DNA of 64,000 nucleotides from Sandaracinus amylolyticus (GCF_000737325.1 NZ_CP011125.1:8990001-9054000), one strand, 5' to 3'. Counted from the stretch's first letter, positions 55,205 to 64,000 are shown. The notes: a model not told the origin generated them from the sequence alone. Numbers and translations: made by a program.

Positions 55205-56311
55205 TCAGGCGCTCGAGCGCTCGAGCTCCGCGCTGCGTGCTCCGCGCGCTCGATAGCGCGCGTCGGCGACCCACGACTCGAAGCGCGCGCACGCGGCGTC
55301 GGCGGTGAGCGCAGCGCGGAGCGACTCGGCCCAGCGCGCATGCTCGGCGATCGGCTCGCGCAGCGCGGCCTCGATCGCCGCCACGAACGACGCTCGGTCC
55401 GCGACACGCGCGAGCGGCGAGAGCGCGGCGAGCGCCCCGAGATCGCGCGAGCTCGCCGCGACGACGGGGCGCCCCGACGTCATCACGTCGAGCGCGAGGC
55501 GCGGCTCGTCCCCACCGCTCGTGAGCACGGGCGCGATGCCGATGTCCCATCCCGCGATGTAGCGGGGCAGCTCGTCGTCCCGCTTCTCACCGAGCCAGCG
55601 GATGTTCGGCCGACACGGCAGCGCGCGCACGTCGATCCCGCGCGGCGCCCCGAGCGCGATCACCGAGAGCTCCGGGAGCGCGTCCGCGACGCGCGCGAGG
55701 AGCGCGACGTCGAGGTGCGCGTCGATCGGTGCTGCGAGCCCGAGCCGCGGCCCCGGAATGCACGACTGATCGAGGGGATCGACCCACTCGTCCGCGCTCG
55801 CGCGAGCGTGCCGCGACGCATCGACGATGAGCGGCATGACCTGCACGAGCGCGTGCGCGCGACGGCGCGCGTCGGCGCTCGCGTGCGTCGCGGTGAGCAC
55901 GAGGTCGGCGCGCGCGAGCAGCGCGCGCTCGCCCGGCGCGAAGGGCTCGTCGTCGCAGTCCCACACCACGACGCGCGGCTCCACGCAGCGCGCGACGGCG
56001 AGATCGGCAGCCGCGCGCACCCACAGGATCTCGGCGCGGATCGCGTGACGATCGACGAGCTGCTGTACGAGCGTCGCGAGCGCGGCGCGCGCGCGCACCT
56101 CGTCGAGATCGTCGCGTAGGTGCGGCACGCAGACGACGAGCCCATCGGCGACGCGCATCTCTTCGACGAACGCAGCGGCGACGCACGCATCGCGCACCGG
56201 CGCTTCGATCACGAAGACGCGTCGCGCTCGAGCGAGCGCGTGCAGGAGCGGATGCTCGCGCGACGTCTGGGCGCCCCATCGAGCACGAGTGAAGGCGACG
56301 ATGTCGGTCAT
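55205..56311 (-). CDS. Glycosyltransferase family protein (GT-B type)
   Basis: A 368-residue GT-B enzyme. The N-terminal half has a Rossmann-like start (VAFTRARWGAQTSREHPLLHALA) and VVWDCDDEPF. The C-terminal half has RWLGEKRDDELPRYIAGWDIGIAP and the nucleotide-binding motif DEPRLALDVMTSGRPVVAA (the family E-x7-E region, here with Asp-Glu). It resembles polysaccharide glycosyltransferases of the TuaH/WcaJ-neighbour type. ATG 56311 is used; an in-frame ATG 18 bases upstream is also possible. No other sugar genes are near, so it is an isolated transferase. Confidence 0.85.
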   Translation of the reverse strand: MTDIVAFTRARWGAQTSREHPLLHALARARRVFVIEAPVRDACVAAAFVEEMRVADGLVVCVPHLRDDLDEVRARAALATLVQQLVDRHAIRAEILWVRAAADLAVARCVEPRVVVWDCDDEPFAPGERALLARADLVLTATHASADARRRAHALVQVMPLIVDASRHARASADEWVDPLDQSCIPGPRLGLAAPIDAHLDVALLARVADALPELSVIALGAPRGIDVRALPCRPNIRWLGEKRDDELPRYIAGWDIGIAPVLTSGGDEPRLALDVMTSGRPVVAASSRDLGALAALSPLARVADRASFVAAIEAALREPIAEHARWAESLRAALTADAACARFESWVADARYRARGARSAELERSSA

Positions 56312-56625
56312 CTCGCGCCTGGCGAGCATCGCGCGGCAACTCTGCAATCGACGATCCCGCGTCGTGGGGCGTGGTGCGCGCGCGAAGCCCGCGCGTGCCG
56401 AGGCAACGTGCACGACGCGGCGCGCCCCACCGAGGCGCAGCGCGGCGGAAGCACGCGCGTCGACCGCACATGCGTGCGATCGACGCCGTGTGTTTCCGCG
56501 ACGCGTCGCGATGCGCGTGCGGAGGAGCACATGCGTGGCACGCGCGATGCCCCATCAGCGCGACACCCGAGGCGCGCCGACCCGCGGAGCTCTCCGCACG
56601 AGGCCAAAGCGCGCGAGGAGGACGG
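56312..56625. other. Gene-free interval (about 314 bp)
   Basis: This lies between the divergent glycosyltransferase and the basic protein gene. It is GC-rich, with several weak ribosome-site-like purine runs but no credible gene. The probable promoter of the basic protein lies here; no clear -10/-35 pair was found. Confidence 0.6.
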
Positions 56626-57546
56626 ATGGCGCGGGAGGACAAGAGCCAGACGAGCGCGAGGACCGGCGTCGGGCGCTACGTCGAAGGAGTCGGGACGCGT
56701 CTGAAGCGCGACGAAGATCCGCGCTCGCGCGTCGGGCTCCCGGAGCGCGGCGCGAAGAAGAAGAGCAAGTCGAAGACGAAGGCGATCGATGCCGGCGATC
56801 GCTCCGCGTTCGACGCGCGCGCCACGAACGTGGCCGCGCGCAAGGCAGGAACGCGCGGCCGGACGACGGCGCGCGGCTCGGACGACGAGGACACGAGCGC
56901 GCGCGGCGCGACGAGCTCTGGAGGACGGCGCGTGAAGTCGAAGGCGAAGACGAAGAAGGCGCGCGGGCCGGCCCAGGAGCGGGCACGCGAAGGACTGCGC
57001 GGGCCGAGCGCGCGCGATGCGCGCGCGAAGGGTCGCGAGCCGCGCGGCGAGCACTCGAGCGCGGGCAGCGCGCCCGGCATCGGGACCATCACGCGCCCCG
57101 TCCGCGTGGGCGAGTCGCACTTCATCGAGCGCGACGGCGAGGACGTCCCGCCGGGGCGCCGCCGCGCCGCGGGGACCGTCGGGGGCCGTGCGAAGCCGCG
57201 CCGCGATCACAGCCCGCCCACGCGCGCGGCGAAGGCGAGCGGCGGGCGCTCGACCGGCGCGCGGGGAGGCTCGGGAGGCGGCCGCTCGCGCCCGACCGAC
57301 GCAGGCGCCCATGCCGCCTCGGGGCGCTCGGGCTCGCGCAAGGCGGTGAAGAAGTCGACCGAGCAGGCGATGCGGCCGTCGGTGCGCGGCGCCGCGAGCA
57401 GCGGAGAGCAGCGTGGCGCGACCCTCGGACCGCGGAAGGGAGTCCGCCTCGCGGGCGCCCCCTCGCGCGGCACGAGCAGCAAGCCGGGCTTGGCCCGCGG
57501 CTCGTCGAAGAGCAACGCCGGACGTCGCTCGCGGGCGACGACCTAG
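56626..57546 (+). CDS. Highly basic, low-complexity protein (possible nucleoid protein)
   Basis: A 306-residue protein rich in Arg, Lys, Gly, Ser and Ala, with few hydrophobic residues and no predicted fold. Lys-rich clusters (KKKSKSKTKA, KSKAKTKKARG) and Ser/Gly repeats resemble tails of histone-like or RNA-binding proteins. GAGGAGGA precedes ATG 56626. A strong terminator follows. Nucleic-acid binding is inferred only from charge. The composition is unlike any neighbour. Confidence 0.75.
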   Translation: MAREDKSQTSARTGVGRYVEGVGTRLKRDEDPRSRVGLPERGAKKKSKSKTKAIDAGDRSAFDARATNVAARKAGTRGRTTARGSDDEDTSARGATSSGGRRVKSKAKTKKARGPAQERAREGLRGPSARDARAKGREPRGEHSSAGSAPGIGTITRPVRVGESHFIERDGEDVPPGRRRAAGTVGGRAKPRRDHSPPTRAAKASGGRSTGARGGSGGGRSRPTDAGAHAASGRSGSRKAVKKSTEQAMRPSVRGAASSGEQRGATLGPRKGVRLAGAPSRGTSSKPGLARGSSKSNAGRRSRATT

Positions 57547-57553
57547 ACGGAAT

Positions 57554-57591
57554 GAAGAAGCCCCACGACGCACGCGTCGCGGGGCTTCTTC
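57554..57591. terminator. Bidirectional terminator between the basic protein and rplQ
   Basis: GAAGAAGCCCC (57554-57564) pairs with GGGGCTTCTTC (57581-57591) around a CGACGC/GCGTCG inner stem. T-rich ends (CTTCTTC) on both strands fit a rho-independent terminator for either gene. Confidence 0.8.
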
Positions 57592-57648
57592 TCGTCGAGG
57601 CGGGCTCAGGCTCCGTCGTGCCTCCGCCGTGGAGGCACGAGCGGTGGA

Positions 57649-58137
57649 TCACTCCGCCGCGCTCTCTCCGAGGATCTCGATCATCGCCATCGGCGCGTTG
57701 TCGCCGCGGCGCGTGTTGAGCTTCGTGATGCGGGTGTACCCGCCGCCCTTCTTGTCCTTGATGCGCGCGAGGAAGCGCGGCGCGATCTCGTGGAAGAGCT
57801 TGTAGACGAGATCGACCTCTTCGGTGCTGCCGTCCGAGTTGGTCTTGGTCAGCGTCTTCGGCAGGTCGCGCGCCACCAGGCGCTGCGCGTGGACGCGACG
57901 CGCGACGACCTCGCCACGCTGCTCCTCGCTCAGCTTCCCGATGTCGACGGTGAGCTCGTCACCGAGCCGCGCCGCGCGCGTGATGAGGCGCTCCACCGTT
58001 CGGCGGAGCTCCTTCGCCTTCGCGTCGGTCGTCTCGATCTTCTCGTGCAGCACGAGGTTGCCCGCGAGGTTGCGGAGCATCGCGCGGCGGTGCGGGGTAT
58101 TGCGGCCGAACTTCCGGCCCGACTTGCGGTGACGCAT
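57649..58137 (-). CDS. rplQ: 50S ribosomal protein L17
   Basis: A 162-residue L17. The conserved N-terminus [13 protein letters not shown] and the helix [22 protein letters not shown] are intact. It is the last gene of the alpha operon. An extension of about 40 residues relative to many bacteria covers the C-terminal part ([20 protein letters not shown]). ATG 58137 matches the family start. It is followed by the bidirectional terminator. Confidence 0.97.
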   Translation of the reverse strand: MRHRKSGRKFGRNTPHRRAMLRNLAGNLVLHEKIETTDAKAKELRRTVERLITRAARLGDELTVDIGKLSEEQRGEVVARRVHAQRLVARDLPKTLTKTNSDGSTEEVDLVYKLFHEIAPRFLARIKDKKGGGYTRITKLNTRRGDNAPMAMIEILGESAAE

Positions 58138-58200
58138 GGCTTCCTACCGTCTCTCTACTTCGCTCGTCTCGCGACGATCGCCTCGAATCGGCCGCTCAGT

Positions 58201-59217
58201 TCAGGCCTGCGCCTGCTGCTGCTTCCAGCGCTCGAGCATCGCCGGCCAGTTGTCGATCTTCATGCCCAGCGAGAGGCCCATGTCGGCGAGGATCTCCTTG
58301 ATCTCCTTCAGCGACTTGCGGCCGAAATTCTTCGTCTTGAGCATCTCGGCCTCGGTCTTCTGGACCAGCTCGCCGATGAGATGGATGTTCGCGTTCTGCA
58401 GGCAGTTCGCGCTACGGACCGAGAGCTCGAGCTCCTCCACCGAGCGGAAGAGGTTCTCGTTGAGCGGCTCCTCTTCCTTCGAGTCGAGGGTCGTCGCCTC
58501 TTCCTCTTCCTCGAAGTTGATGAAGATCGAGAGCTGGTCCTTGAGGATCTTCGCGGCGTACGCGACCGCGTCGTGCGGCTTCACGCTGCCGTTCGTCCAG
58601 ACCTCGAGCGCGAGCTTGTCGTAGTCGGTGATCTGACCGACGCGCGCGTTGGTGACCGTGTAGTTCACCTTGCGGATCGGCGAGAAGAGCGCGTCGATCG
58701 CGATCGTCCCGATCGGCATTCCCGGCGTCTTGTTGCGATCGGCCGGCACGTACCCGCGCCCGACGTTGATCGTGAGCTCCGCCGAGAAGCGGCCGCCCTT
58801 GGCGACCGTGCAGATGACGTGCTTCGGGTTGAGGATCTCGACCTGGTCGTTGACCTGGATGTCACCCGCGGTGACCTCGCAGGGACCTTCGCGGTCGATC
58901 CGGAGGACGTGGGTCTTCGGCGAGTGCGCCTTGACCACGACTTCCTTCAGGTTGAGCACGATGTCCGTGACGTCTTCCACGACGTCCGGCACCGACGTGA
59001 ACTCGTGGAGCGCGCCGTCGATCTTCACCGCCGTGATTGCCGCGCCCTGGAGCGAGCTCAGCAGGATCCGGCGCAGCGCGTTGCCGAGCGTGATGCCGAA
59101 GCCGCGCTCGAGCGGCTCGCACACGAACTTGCCGTAGGTCGGCGTCGCGTCCTCGACCGGGACGCTCTTCGGCTTGATGAGATCGCGCCAGTTGCGTGCA
59201 ACGAACGTCGTCGACAT
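58201..59217 (-). CDS. rpoA: RNA polymerase alpha subunit
   Basis: A 338-residue alpha subunit with the N-terminal assembly domain (about 1-235, [22 protein letters not shown]) and the C-terminal DNA/regulator-binding domain (about 255-325, [22 protein letters not shown]). The start ATG 59217 begins the conserved [18 protein letters not shown] perfect terminator-like hairpin lies upstream, in the gap from rpsD, suggesting an additional control point or own promoter for rpoA. Confidence 0.98.
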   Translation of the reverse strand: MSTTFVARNWRDLIKPKSVPVEDATPTYGKFVCEPLERGFGITLGNALRRILLSSLQGAAITAVKIDGALHEFTSVPDVVEDVTDIVLNLKEVVVKAHSPKTHVLRIDREGPCEVTAGDIQVNDQVEILNPKHVICTVAKGGRFSAELTINVGRGYVPADRNKTPGMPIGTIAIDALFSPIRKVNYTVTNARVGQITDYDKLALEVWTNGSVKPHDAVAYAAKILKDQLSIFINFEEEEEATTLDSKEEEPLNENLFRSVEELELSVRSANCLQNANIHLIGELVQKTEAEMLKTKNFGRKSLKEIKEILADMGLSLGMKIDNWPAMLERWKQQQAQA

Positions 59218-59286
59218 GGAATCCGAACCTCTCTCCAGCGCGGAAATATGACCGCGCTCGGAACCCCGACGGGCCTAGAGAAAAGA

Positions 59287-59315
59287 CCACGGGCGGACAC
59301 CATGTCCGCCCGTGG
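59287..59315 (-). terminator. Terminator or attenuator between rpsD and rpoA
   Basis: CCACGGGCGGACA / TGTCCGCCCGTGG forms a perfect 13-bp stem with a 3-nt loop 11 nt after the rpsD stop. On the minus strand it is followed by TCTTTTCTC. This fits a rho-independent terminator that may let only part of the transcripts reach rpoA. Confidence 0.8.
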
Positions 59316-59326
59316 AAAGACTTCGA

Positions 59327-59953
59327 TCAGCGCGAGTAGAACTCGACGATCAGCTGCTCCTTGATGGGCAGCGTGATCGCCTCGCGGACCGGCTGGCTCA
59401 CCACCTTGCCGGTGAACGCGCCCTTGTCGAGCGAGAGCCACTCCGGCACGCCGCGACGCTCGACGCCTTCGAGCGCCGTCACGATGCGGCCCTTCTGGCG
59501 GCTCTTCTCGCGGATCGTGATCGTGTCGTTCGGGCGAACGAGGTAGCTCGGGATGCTGACGGTCTTGCCGTTCACGAGCACGTGCTTGTGGCGCACGAGC
59601 TGGCGACCGTCGCTGCGCGTCGCCGCGAAGCCGAGGCGGTAGCAGACGCTGTCGAGACGGCGCTCGAGCAGCGCGAGCAGCGCCTCACCGGTCACGCCCT
59701 TGCCCGCGTCCGCCGACGCGAAGTACTTGCGGAACTGGCGCTCGAGCACGCCGTAGATACGACGCACCTTCTGCTTCTCGCGAAGGCGGATGCCGTACTC
59801 GGTCGCCTTCGAACGACGCTGGCCGTGCTGGCCGGGCGGGTACGGACGGCGATCGAACGCGCACTTGTCGGTGTAGCAGCGGTCGCCCTTGAGGAAGAGC
59901 TTCTCCCCCTCGCGACGGCAGAGCTTGCAGGACGGGCCGGTGTAGCGAGCCAT
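59327..59953 (-). CDS. rpsD: 30S ribosomal protein S4
   Basis: A 208-residue S4 of the zinc-binding type: Cys9, Cys12, Cys26 and Cys31 form the zinc site at the N-terminus. The S4 RNA-binding region ([31 protein letters not shown]) is intact. S4 usually autoregulates its operon. ATG 59953 matches the family start. It is followed by a strong hairpin before rpoA. Confidence 0.97.
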   Translation of the reverse strand: MARYTGPSCKLCRREGEKLFLKGDRCYTDKCAFDRRPYPPGQHGQRRSKATEYGIRLREKQKVRRIYGVLERQFRKYFASADAGKGVTGEALLALLERRLDSVCYRLGFAATRSDGRQLVRHKHVLVNGKTVSIPSYLVRPNDTITIREKSRQKGRIVTALEGVERRGVPEWLSLDKGAFTGKVVSQPVREAITLPIKEQLIVEFYSR

Positions 59954-59970
59954 CTCTCAGTTCCTCTACT

Positions 59971-60363
59971 TCAGACGCGGCGACGCTTGGGCGGGCGGCA
60001 GCCGTTGTGCGGGATCGGGGTCACGTCACGGATGAGCGTCACGCGCATGCCGGCCATCTGGAACGCGCGGAGGGCCGACTCGCGGCCCGCGCCCGGGCCC
60101 TTCACGAAGATCGCGACGGTCGTCATGCCGTGGTCCTGCGCCTTGCGAGCCGCGTCTTCGGCGGCGAGCTGCGCCGCGAACGGCGTGCTCTTGCGCGAGC
60201 CCTTGAAGCCACGCGCGCCCGCGCTGCTCCACGCCACCACGTTCCCCGCGAGGTCCGTGACGGTGACGATCGTGTTGTTGAAGGTCGACTGCACGTGCGC
60301 GATGCCCGTGCCGATGTTCTTCTTGACCTTCTTCTTGCCCTTGGCTGCCTTCGGCTTCGCCAT
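59971..60363 (-). CDS. rpsK: 30S ribosomal protein S11
   Basis: A 130-residue S11. The N-terminus is Lys-rich ([13 protein letters not shown]) and the core is conserved ([38 protein letters not shown] at the C-terminus). ATG 60363 matches the family. It is in the alpha operon, 17 bp before rpsD. Confidence 0.98.
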   Translation of the reverse strand: MAKPKAAKGKKKVKKNIGTGIAHVQSTFNNTIVTVTDLAGNVVAWSSAGARGFKGSRKSTPFAAQLAAEDAARKAQDHGMTTVAIFVKGPGAGRESALRAFQMAGMRVTLIRDVTPIPHNGCRPPKRRRV

Positions 60364-60418
60364 CTCTCAGATACTCCGGTGAGGTGATCCCCGTCGCTCG
60401 CTCGAGGCTCTTCCGAGC

Positions 60419-60784
60419 TCAGCGACGGACGGCGCTGCCGCGACGCGGGCCCTTGCGGGTGCGCGCATTCGTGTGGGTGCGCTGGCCGCGCACGGGAAGG
60501 CCACGACGATGACGCAGCCCGCGATAGCACCCGAGGTCCATCAGGCGCTTGATGTTGATGGCGATCTCGCGGCGGAGATCACCCTCGACCTTGAACTGCG
60601 TGTCGAGGAGATCGCGGATCTTCTTGACGTCGTTCTCGTCGAGATCGTCCGCCTTCTTCGTCTCGGGAATCCCGGCCTTCTCGCAGATCTGCTTCGCGAT
60701 CGCGGGACCGATCCCGTAGATGTACTGGAGAGCGATGACGGTGTGCTTGCGACCAGGAAGGTCGACGCCGGCGATGCGTGCCAT
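60419..60784 (-). CDS. rpsM: 30S ribosomal protein S13
   Basis: A 121-residue S13, complete from [19 protein letters not shown] to the basic tail [14 protein letters not shown]. The helix-turn regions ([19 protein letters not shown] and [18 protein letters not shown]) match the family. It is first of the rpsM-rpsK-rpsD group and follows rpmJ by 15 bp. Confidence 0.98.
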   Translation of the reverse strand: MARIAGVDLPGRKHTVIALQYIYGIGPAIAKQICEKAGIPETKKADDLDENDVKKIRDLLDTQFKVEGDLRREIAINIKRLMDLGCYRGLRHRRGLPVRGQRTHTNARTRKGPRRGSAVRR

Positions 60785-60799
60785 GACTCGATTCCTCTT

Positions 60800-60913
60800 T
60801 CAGCCCTGACGCTGCTTGTGGCGCGGGTTCTCGCAGATCACGCGCACGGTCCCCTTGCGGCGGACGACCTTGCACTTCTCGCAGATCTTCTTGACGCTCG
60901 GACGGACCTTCAT
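60800..60913 (-). CDS. rpmJ: 50S ribosomal protein L36
   Basis: A 37-residue L36 of the zinc type with Cys11, Cys14, Cys27 and His32. The sequence runs [17 protein letters not shown] to a basic tail (RHKQRQG). It is located between infA and rpsM, as in many bacteria. Confidence 0.95.
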   Translation of the reverse strand: MKVRPSVKKICEKCKVVRRKGTVRVICENPRHKQRQG

Positions 60914-60970
60914 CGCAGCCTCGCTCTTACTTCCAACTCTCTACGGGAGAAAACTTCCGACTGAGAATCC

Positions 60971-61183
60971 TCAGTCACCGGCGCGAGCAGTGATGCGCGC
61001 ACGGCTGGTGTCCGCGGGGGACACTTCGATCATCACGCGGTCGCCTCGGAGCAGCTTCACGATCGAGTGCCGACTCCGAATCGGCAGGGATGCGACGAAG
61101 CGACGACCATCTTCGCTGCGCACCGCGTACAGACCTCGAGGCAGCTCGTCTTCGACCACTGCTTCGAGAACCGTGCCCTTCAT
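60971..61183 (-). CDS. infA: Divergent IF-1-like protein
   Basis: A 70-residue S1/OB-fold protein at the usual infA position (adk-infA-rpmJ). It matches IF-1 in GTVLEAVVEDELPRGLYAV and GDRVMIEVSPADTSRARIT, but the central GKMRK-YIRI ribosome-contact segment is replaced by PIRSRHSIVKLL. It lacks the N-terminal Arg extension of the other copy (14585). It may be a specialised or decaying paralogue; the 14.6-kb gene keeps all IF-1 marks. ATG 61183 is used. Confidence 0.82.
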   Translation of the reverse strand: MKGTVLEAVVEDELPRGLYAVRSEDGRRFVASLPIRSRHSIVKLLRGDRVMIEVSPADTSRARITARAGD

Positions 61184-61196
61184 ACGAAGGGCGAGC

Positions 61197-61844
61197 TCAC
61201 TTCCCGAGGATCGACTCGATCCTGCGGGTCACGTCTTCCACCGCGCCGGTCCCGTCGACCTTCGCGACGATCCCCTTGTCCCCATAGTGGGCGAGGATCG
61301 GGAGCGTGTTCTCGAGGTACACCGCGTTGCGCGTGCGCACCTTTTCCTCGCGGTCATCGTCGCGTTGGACGATGCGATCGCTGCCGCAATTGCCACAGCG
61401 GCCCGTCGAGGGGGGCGGATTATAGCTCACGTGGTAGACCTGTCCACAGGCCTCACACGATCGCCTGCCGCTAATTCGATCCACGATCGCCTCGGTCGGC
61501 ACCTCGAGCGCGATCACCTTCTCGATTCGACGGCCCATCTCCGCGAGCATCGCGTCGAGGGCCTTCGCCTGATCGACCGTACGCGGGTAGCCGTCGAAGA
61601 TCGCGCCACCCTTCGCGTCGGCCTGCACCAGGCGGTTGCGCAGGAGCTCGATCACCAGCGAGTCGGGCACGAGCAGGCCCTGCGTCATGTACTCGTCGAA
61701 CTTCTTGCCGAGCGCGGAGCCGCTCTTGCGCTCCGCACGCATCATGTCGCCCGTCGAGATCTGCGGGATCCCGAGCCGATCGACGAGGAACTTGCTCTGC
61801 GTGCCCTTCCCCGCCCCCGGGGGCCCGAACAGGATGAGATCCAC
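61197..61844 (-). CDS. adk: Adenylate kinase
   Basis: A 215-residue adenylate kinase, converting ATP plus AMP to two ADP. The P-loop is GPPGAGKGTQ, and DGYPRTVDQA is the AMP-site region. The LID domain has the zinc-type Cys set (CEACG and CGNCG), as in many Gram-positives and myxobacteria. GTG 61844 is chosen because it gives the conserved VDLILFG strand and has a GGGGGG run about 8 nt upstream; it lies 13 nt after the secY stop. The map gene that usually follows adk is absent here. Confidence 0.95.
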   Translation of the reverse strand: MDLILFGPPGAGKGTQSKFLVDRLGIPQISTGDMMRAERKSGSALGKKFDEYMTQGLLVPDSLVIELLRNRLVQADAKGGAIFDGYPRTVDQAKALDAMLAEMGRRIEKVIALEVPTEAIVDRISGRRSCEACGQVYHVSYNPPPSTGRCGNCGSDRIVQRDDDREEKVRTRNAVYLENTLPILAHYGDKGIVAKVDGTGAVEDVTRRIESILGK

Positions 61845-61857
61845 GTCTAGCCCCCCT

Positions 61858-63186
61858 TCAGGCCGTGCGGCGACCACGGATGCGCGGACCACGCGGACCG
61901 GTGAGGCCCTCGTAGTGGCGCGTGATGAGGTGCGACTCGATCTGCTGCACGGTGTCGAGCGCGACGCCGACGACGATCATCACCGACGTGCCGCCGAAGA
62001 AGAACGGCACGTGGAACGAGTCCTGGAGCACCTGCGGGACCACGCAGACGAGCGCGACGTAGATCGCACCGCCGACCGTGATGCGGGTGAGCACGCGGTC
62101 GATGTACTCGGCCGTCGCCTTGCCCGGGCGAACCTTCGGGATGAAGGCGTTCTGCTTCTTGAGGTTGTCCGCGACCTCGACCGGCTGGAACGTGACCGCC
62201 GTGTAGAAGAACGCGAAGAACACGATCATCACGACGTAGAGCAGGTTGAACAGGAACGACCCCGGCTGGATGTAGTCGTTCACCGTCTCCATGCCCGGGA
62301 TGATCCCGACGAGCTGCTGCGGGAACATCAGGAGCGACGACGCGAAGATCGGCGCGATCACACCGCTCGAGTTCACGCGGAGCGGCAAGTGCGAGGTCTG
62401 GCCGCCGTAGAGCTTCCGACCGACGAGCCGCTTCGCGTAGTGGATCGGAATGCGGCGCTGGCCACGCTCGAAGAACGTGATCACCGCGATCACGAGCAGC
62501 ACGATGGCCGCGACCATCAGCAGCGAGACCGGCTGGATCTGACCGATCTGGACCTGCTCCATCGTCTGCACGCCGGCGCGCGGAAGGTCCGCGACGATGC
62601 CCGCGAAGATGATGAGCGAGATGCCGTTGCCGATGCCGCGCTCGGTGATCTGCTCGCCGAGCCACATGATGAACGCGGTGCCGGTCGTCAGCGCGATCAC
62701 CGTCAGGAACACGAAGCCCCAGCCCGGATCGCGAACGACGTCGCCGACCGTCGAGAAGCCCGTGCCCGCGCCACCCGCGTTCAGGCCCTGGAAGTAGTTC
62801 GCCCAGAAGATGCCCTGGACGACCGAGATCACGACGGTGCCGTACCGCGTGTACTGGTTGATCTTCCGCTGGCCCGCCTCGCCTTCCTTGCGCAGCTCGC
62901 CGAGCTGCGGGACGACGATCGTCATCAGCTGGAGCACGATGCTCGCCGTGACGTAGGGCATGATGCCCAGCGAGAAGATCGACGCCTGCTCGAGCGCGCC
63001 GCCCGAGAACAGGTTGAACATCCCGAGGAAGCCGCCCTGCTGGCCGATGTACTCGCGGAGCACGTTCCGGTCGATGCCGGGAATCGTGACGAAGATCCCG
63101 ATGCGATAGACCGCGATCATCCCCAGCGTGAAGAGGATGCGGCGGCGGAGCTCGGGGATCTTGGCGATGTTCGCGAAGGCGCTCAT
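61858..63186 (-). CDS. secY: Protein translocase subunit SecY
   Basis: A 442-residue SecY with ten TM helices, forming the translocon channel with SecE and SecG. Conserved landmarks are [30 protein letters not shown], the plug region [22 protein letters not shown], and [15 protein letters not shown] 63186 starts the conserved N-terminus. A hairpin (63215-63239) precedes it, in the gap after rplO. Confidence 0.98.
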   Translation of the reverse strand: MSAFANIAKIPELRRRILFTLGMIAVYRIGIFVTIPGIDRNVLREYIGQQGGFLGMFNLFSGGALEQASIFSLGIMPYVTASIVLQLMTIVVPQLGELRKEGEAGQRKINQYTRYGTVVISVVQGIFWANYFQGLNAGGAGTGFSTVGDVVRDPGWGFVFLTVIALTTGTAFIMWLGEQITERGIGNGISLIIFAGIVADLPRAGVQTMEQVQIGQIQPVSLLMVAAIVLLVIAVITFFERGQRRIPIHYAKRLVGRKLYGGQTSHLPLRVNSSGVIAPIFASSLLMFPQQLVGIIPGMETVNDYIQPGSFLFNLLYVVMIVFFAFFYTAVTFQPVEVADNLKKQNAFIPKVRPGKATAEYIDRVLTRITVGGAIYVALVCVVPQVLQDSFHVPFFFGGTSVMIVVGVALDTVQQIESHLITRHYEGLTGPRGPRIRGRRTA

Positions 63187-63214
63187 GCGAGTGGAATCGG
63201 TGCTCGGAGTGACG

Positions 63215-63239
63215 CGAGCCCGCGAAGATCGCGGGCTCG
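63215..63239 (-). promoter_or_regulatory. Perfect 11-bp hairpin between rplO and secY
   Basis: CGAGCCCGCGA / TCGCGGGCTCG with a 3-nt loop lies 42 nt after the rplO stop and about 28 nt before the secY ATG. There is no U-tract. It may be a processing or stability signal separating ribosomal-protein from secY expression. Confidence 0.5.
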
Positions 63240-63281
63240 GTTCACCGTGGGGCTGCTGTCTCCCTCAACCGCGACCGGAGG

Positions 63282-63833
63282 TCAAGCCTTTGCAGCGGCC
63301 TTCGGCTTCTTGCCCTTCGCGGGCTTGTTCTTGTGCCGCACGACCGGAGCGACCTTCTTCTCGATCGTCTCGATCGAGCCGCCGGCCTTCTCGATCTTCT
63401 CCTTCGCCGAGGCGCTGAACGCGTCCGCCTTGACGACGAGCTTCTTCGAGAGCTCACCCGTGCCGAGAATCTTCACGCCGTCCCAGCGGCCCTTCACCAA
63501 GCCGCGTGCGCGGAGCGCCGCCTCGTCGACCGTCGCGCCAGCCTCGAACGCGTCGAGCGACTTGACGTTCACCGGGGCGAGGTCGCGCGGGAACAGCGAG
63601 TTGAAGCCGACCTTCGGGAGGCGGCGGTTGAGCGGCATCTGGCCGCCCTCGAAGTGCAGCTTGTGGATGTTGCCGGGCTGACGGGCCTTCTGACCCTTCT
63701 GACCGCGGCCCGCGGTCTTGCCCAGGCCCGATCCGGGACCACGGCCGACGCGCAGCTTCTTCGTGACCGCACCCTTCGGGGCGCGCAGGCGCGAGAGGAT
63801 CGGCACCTCTGCGCTGATCTTCTCGTCAGCCAT
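63282..63833 (-). CDS. rplO: 50S ribosomal protein L15
   Basis: A 183-residue L15, somewhat longer than usual because of a basic C-terminal tail (HKNKPAKGKKPKAAAKA). Conserved segments are LRVGRGPGSGLGKTAGRGQKGQKAR and FEGGQMPLNRRLPKVGF. ATG 63833 overlaps the rpmD stop by eight bases. Confidence 0.97.
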   Translation of the reverse strand: MADEKISAEVPILSRLRAPKGAVTKKLRVGRGPGSGLGKTAGRGQKGQKARQPGNIHKLHFEGGQMPLNRRLPKVGFNSLFPRDLAPVNVKSLDAFEAGATVDEAALRARGLVKGRWDGVKILGTGELSKKLVVKADAFSASAKEKIEKAGGSIETIEKKVAPVVRHKNKPAKGKKPKAAAKA

Positions 63834-64000
63834 CGATCTCCTCCACCGACACGAGGTGGATCACCTTCTTGATCGCACCGCGGAACGCGGGCGTGTTCGC
63901 CACGACGACCTCGGTGTGCGGGCCGCGGAGACCGAGACCCTTGAGCGTGCGGCGCATGGCCTCCGTGCGGCCGATGCCGCTGCGGAGCTGCTTCACCTTG
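63826..64000 (-). CDS. rpmD: 50S ribosomal protein L30, 5' end beyond the window
   Basis: The last 57 codons of L30 are present. The visible C-terminal part includes KVKQLRSGIGRTEAMRRTL and GLGLRGPHTEVV, typical of L30, then a longer tail ending VSVEEIDG. The TGA (63826-63828) overlaps the rplO start by eight bases, so the two are translationally coupled. The N-terminus is not in the window. Confidence 0.93.
   Translation of the reverse strand, partial: KVKQLRSGIGRTEAMRRTLKGLGLRGPHTEVVVANTPAFRGAIKKVIHLVSVEEIDG

Noticed and set aside
56531-56704. Small frame with a good ribosome site (GGAGGAG) upstream of the basic protein
   Set aside because: It overlaps the basic protein gene in another frame, shows no conserved motif and has antisense-like composition.

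Overview
The window is GC-rich chromosomal DNA of a delta-proteobacterial (myxobacterial) type. The content fits a Sandaracinus-like member of the Polyangia: MglA-like and DUF4388 proteins, a Ser/Thr kinase, many TPR and lipoprotein genes, planctomycete-type DUF1552/DUF1592 and DUF1501/DUF1549 pairs, and frequent GTG starts. The assignment is inferred from gene content, not from a database match. No rRNA, tRNA, phage, transposase or CRISPR array was seen.

Layout. 0.001-4.15 kb: a DUF1592, DUF1552 and lipoprotein operon (minus strand). 4.28-4.57 kb: 83-bp tandem repeats. 4.57-8 kb: a FIST protein, then a truncated haemoglobin and ABC transporter operon. 8-10.7 kb: two stress/envelope-type proteins. 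10.9-14.85 kb (plus strand): an AAA+ ATPase, membrane protein and TPR operon, a phosphodiesterase, and an IF-1 gene with a good sigma70-like promoter. 15-19.9 kb (minus strand): small envelope proteins and the two E1 subunits of a 2-oxoacid dehydrogenase. 20.1-22.8 kb: a DUF4388 protein divergent from an MglA-like GTPase. 22.8-28.6 kb: an RCC1-repeat lipoprotein with a TonB-dependent receptor, and a MarR/AhpD-like pair with matching palindromic operators. 28.7-42.2 kb: a large kinase, Rel, the DUF1549/DUF1501 operon and Lon. 42.2-47.5 kb: a two-gene operon (membrane/beta-repeat protein plus TPR-C39 hybrid) bracketed by tandem arrays with a 43-bp period. 48.4-51.4 kb: prfA, DUF1385, rpmE and acyP. 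51.3-57.5 kb: envelope and accessory proteins. 57.6-64 kb: the alpha/spc ribosomal-protein operon (rpmD-rplO-secY-adk-infA-rpmJ-rpsM-rpsK-rpsD-rpoA-rplQ, minus strand).

The least explained items are non-coding. A dispersed hairpin repeat of about 80 bp occurs at four intergenic sites with compensatory stem changes. Three unrelated tandem arrays share a period of about 43 bp. An ATGCAYGGATGCAT palindrome occurs both inside a coding region and as the arms of an intergenic hairpin. Among proteins, the TPR protein carrying an embedded C39-like cysteine-protease domain is the strongest candidate for an undescribed system. Intergenic hairpins inside the rpsD-rpoA, rplO-secY and E1alpha-E1beta junctions suggest tuning of expression within operons.
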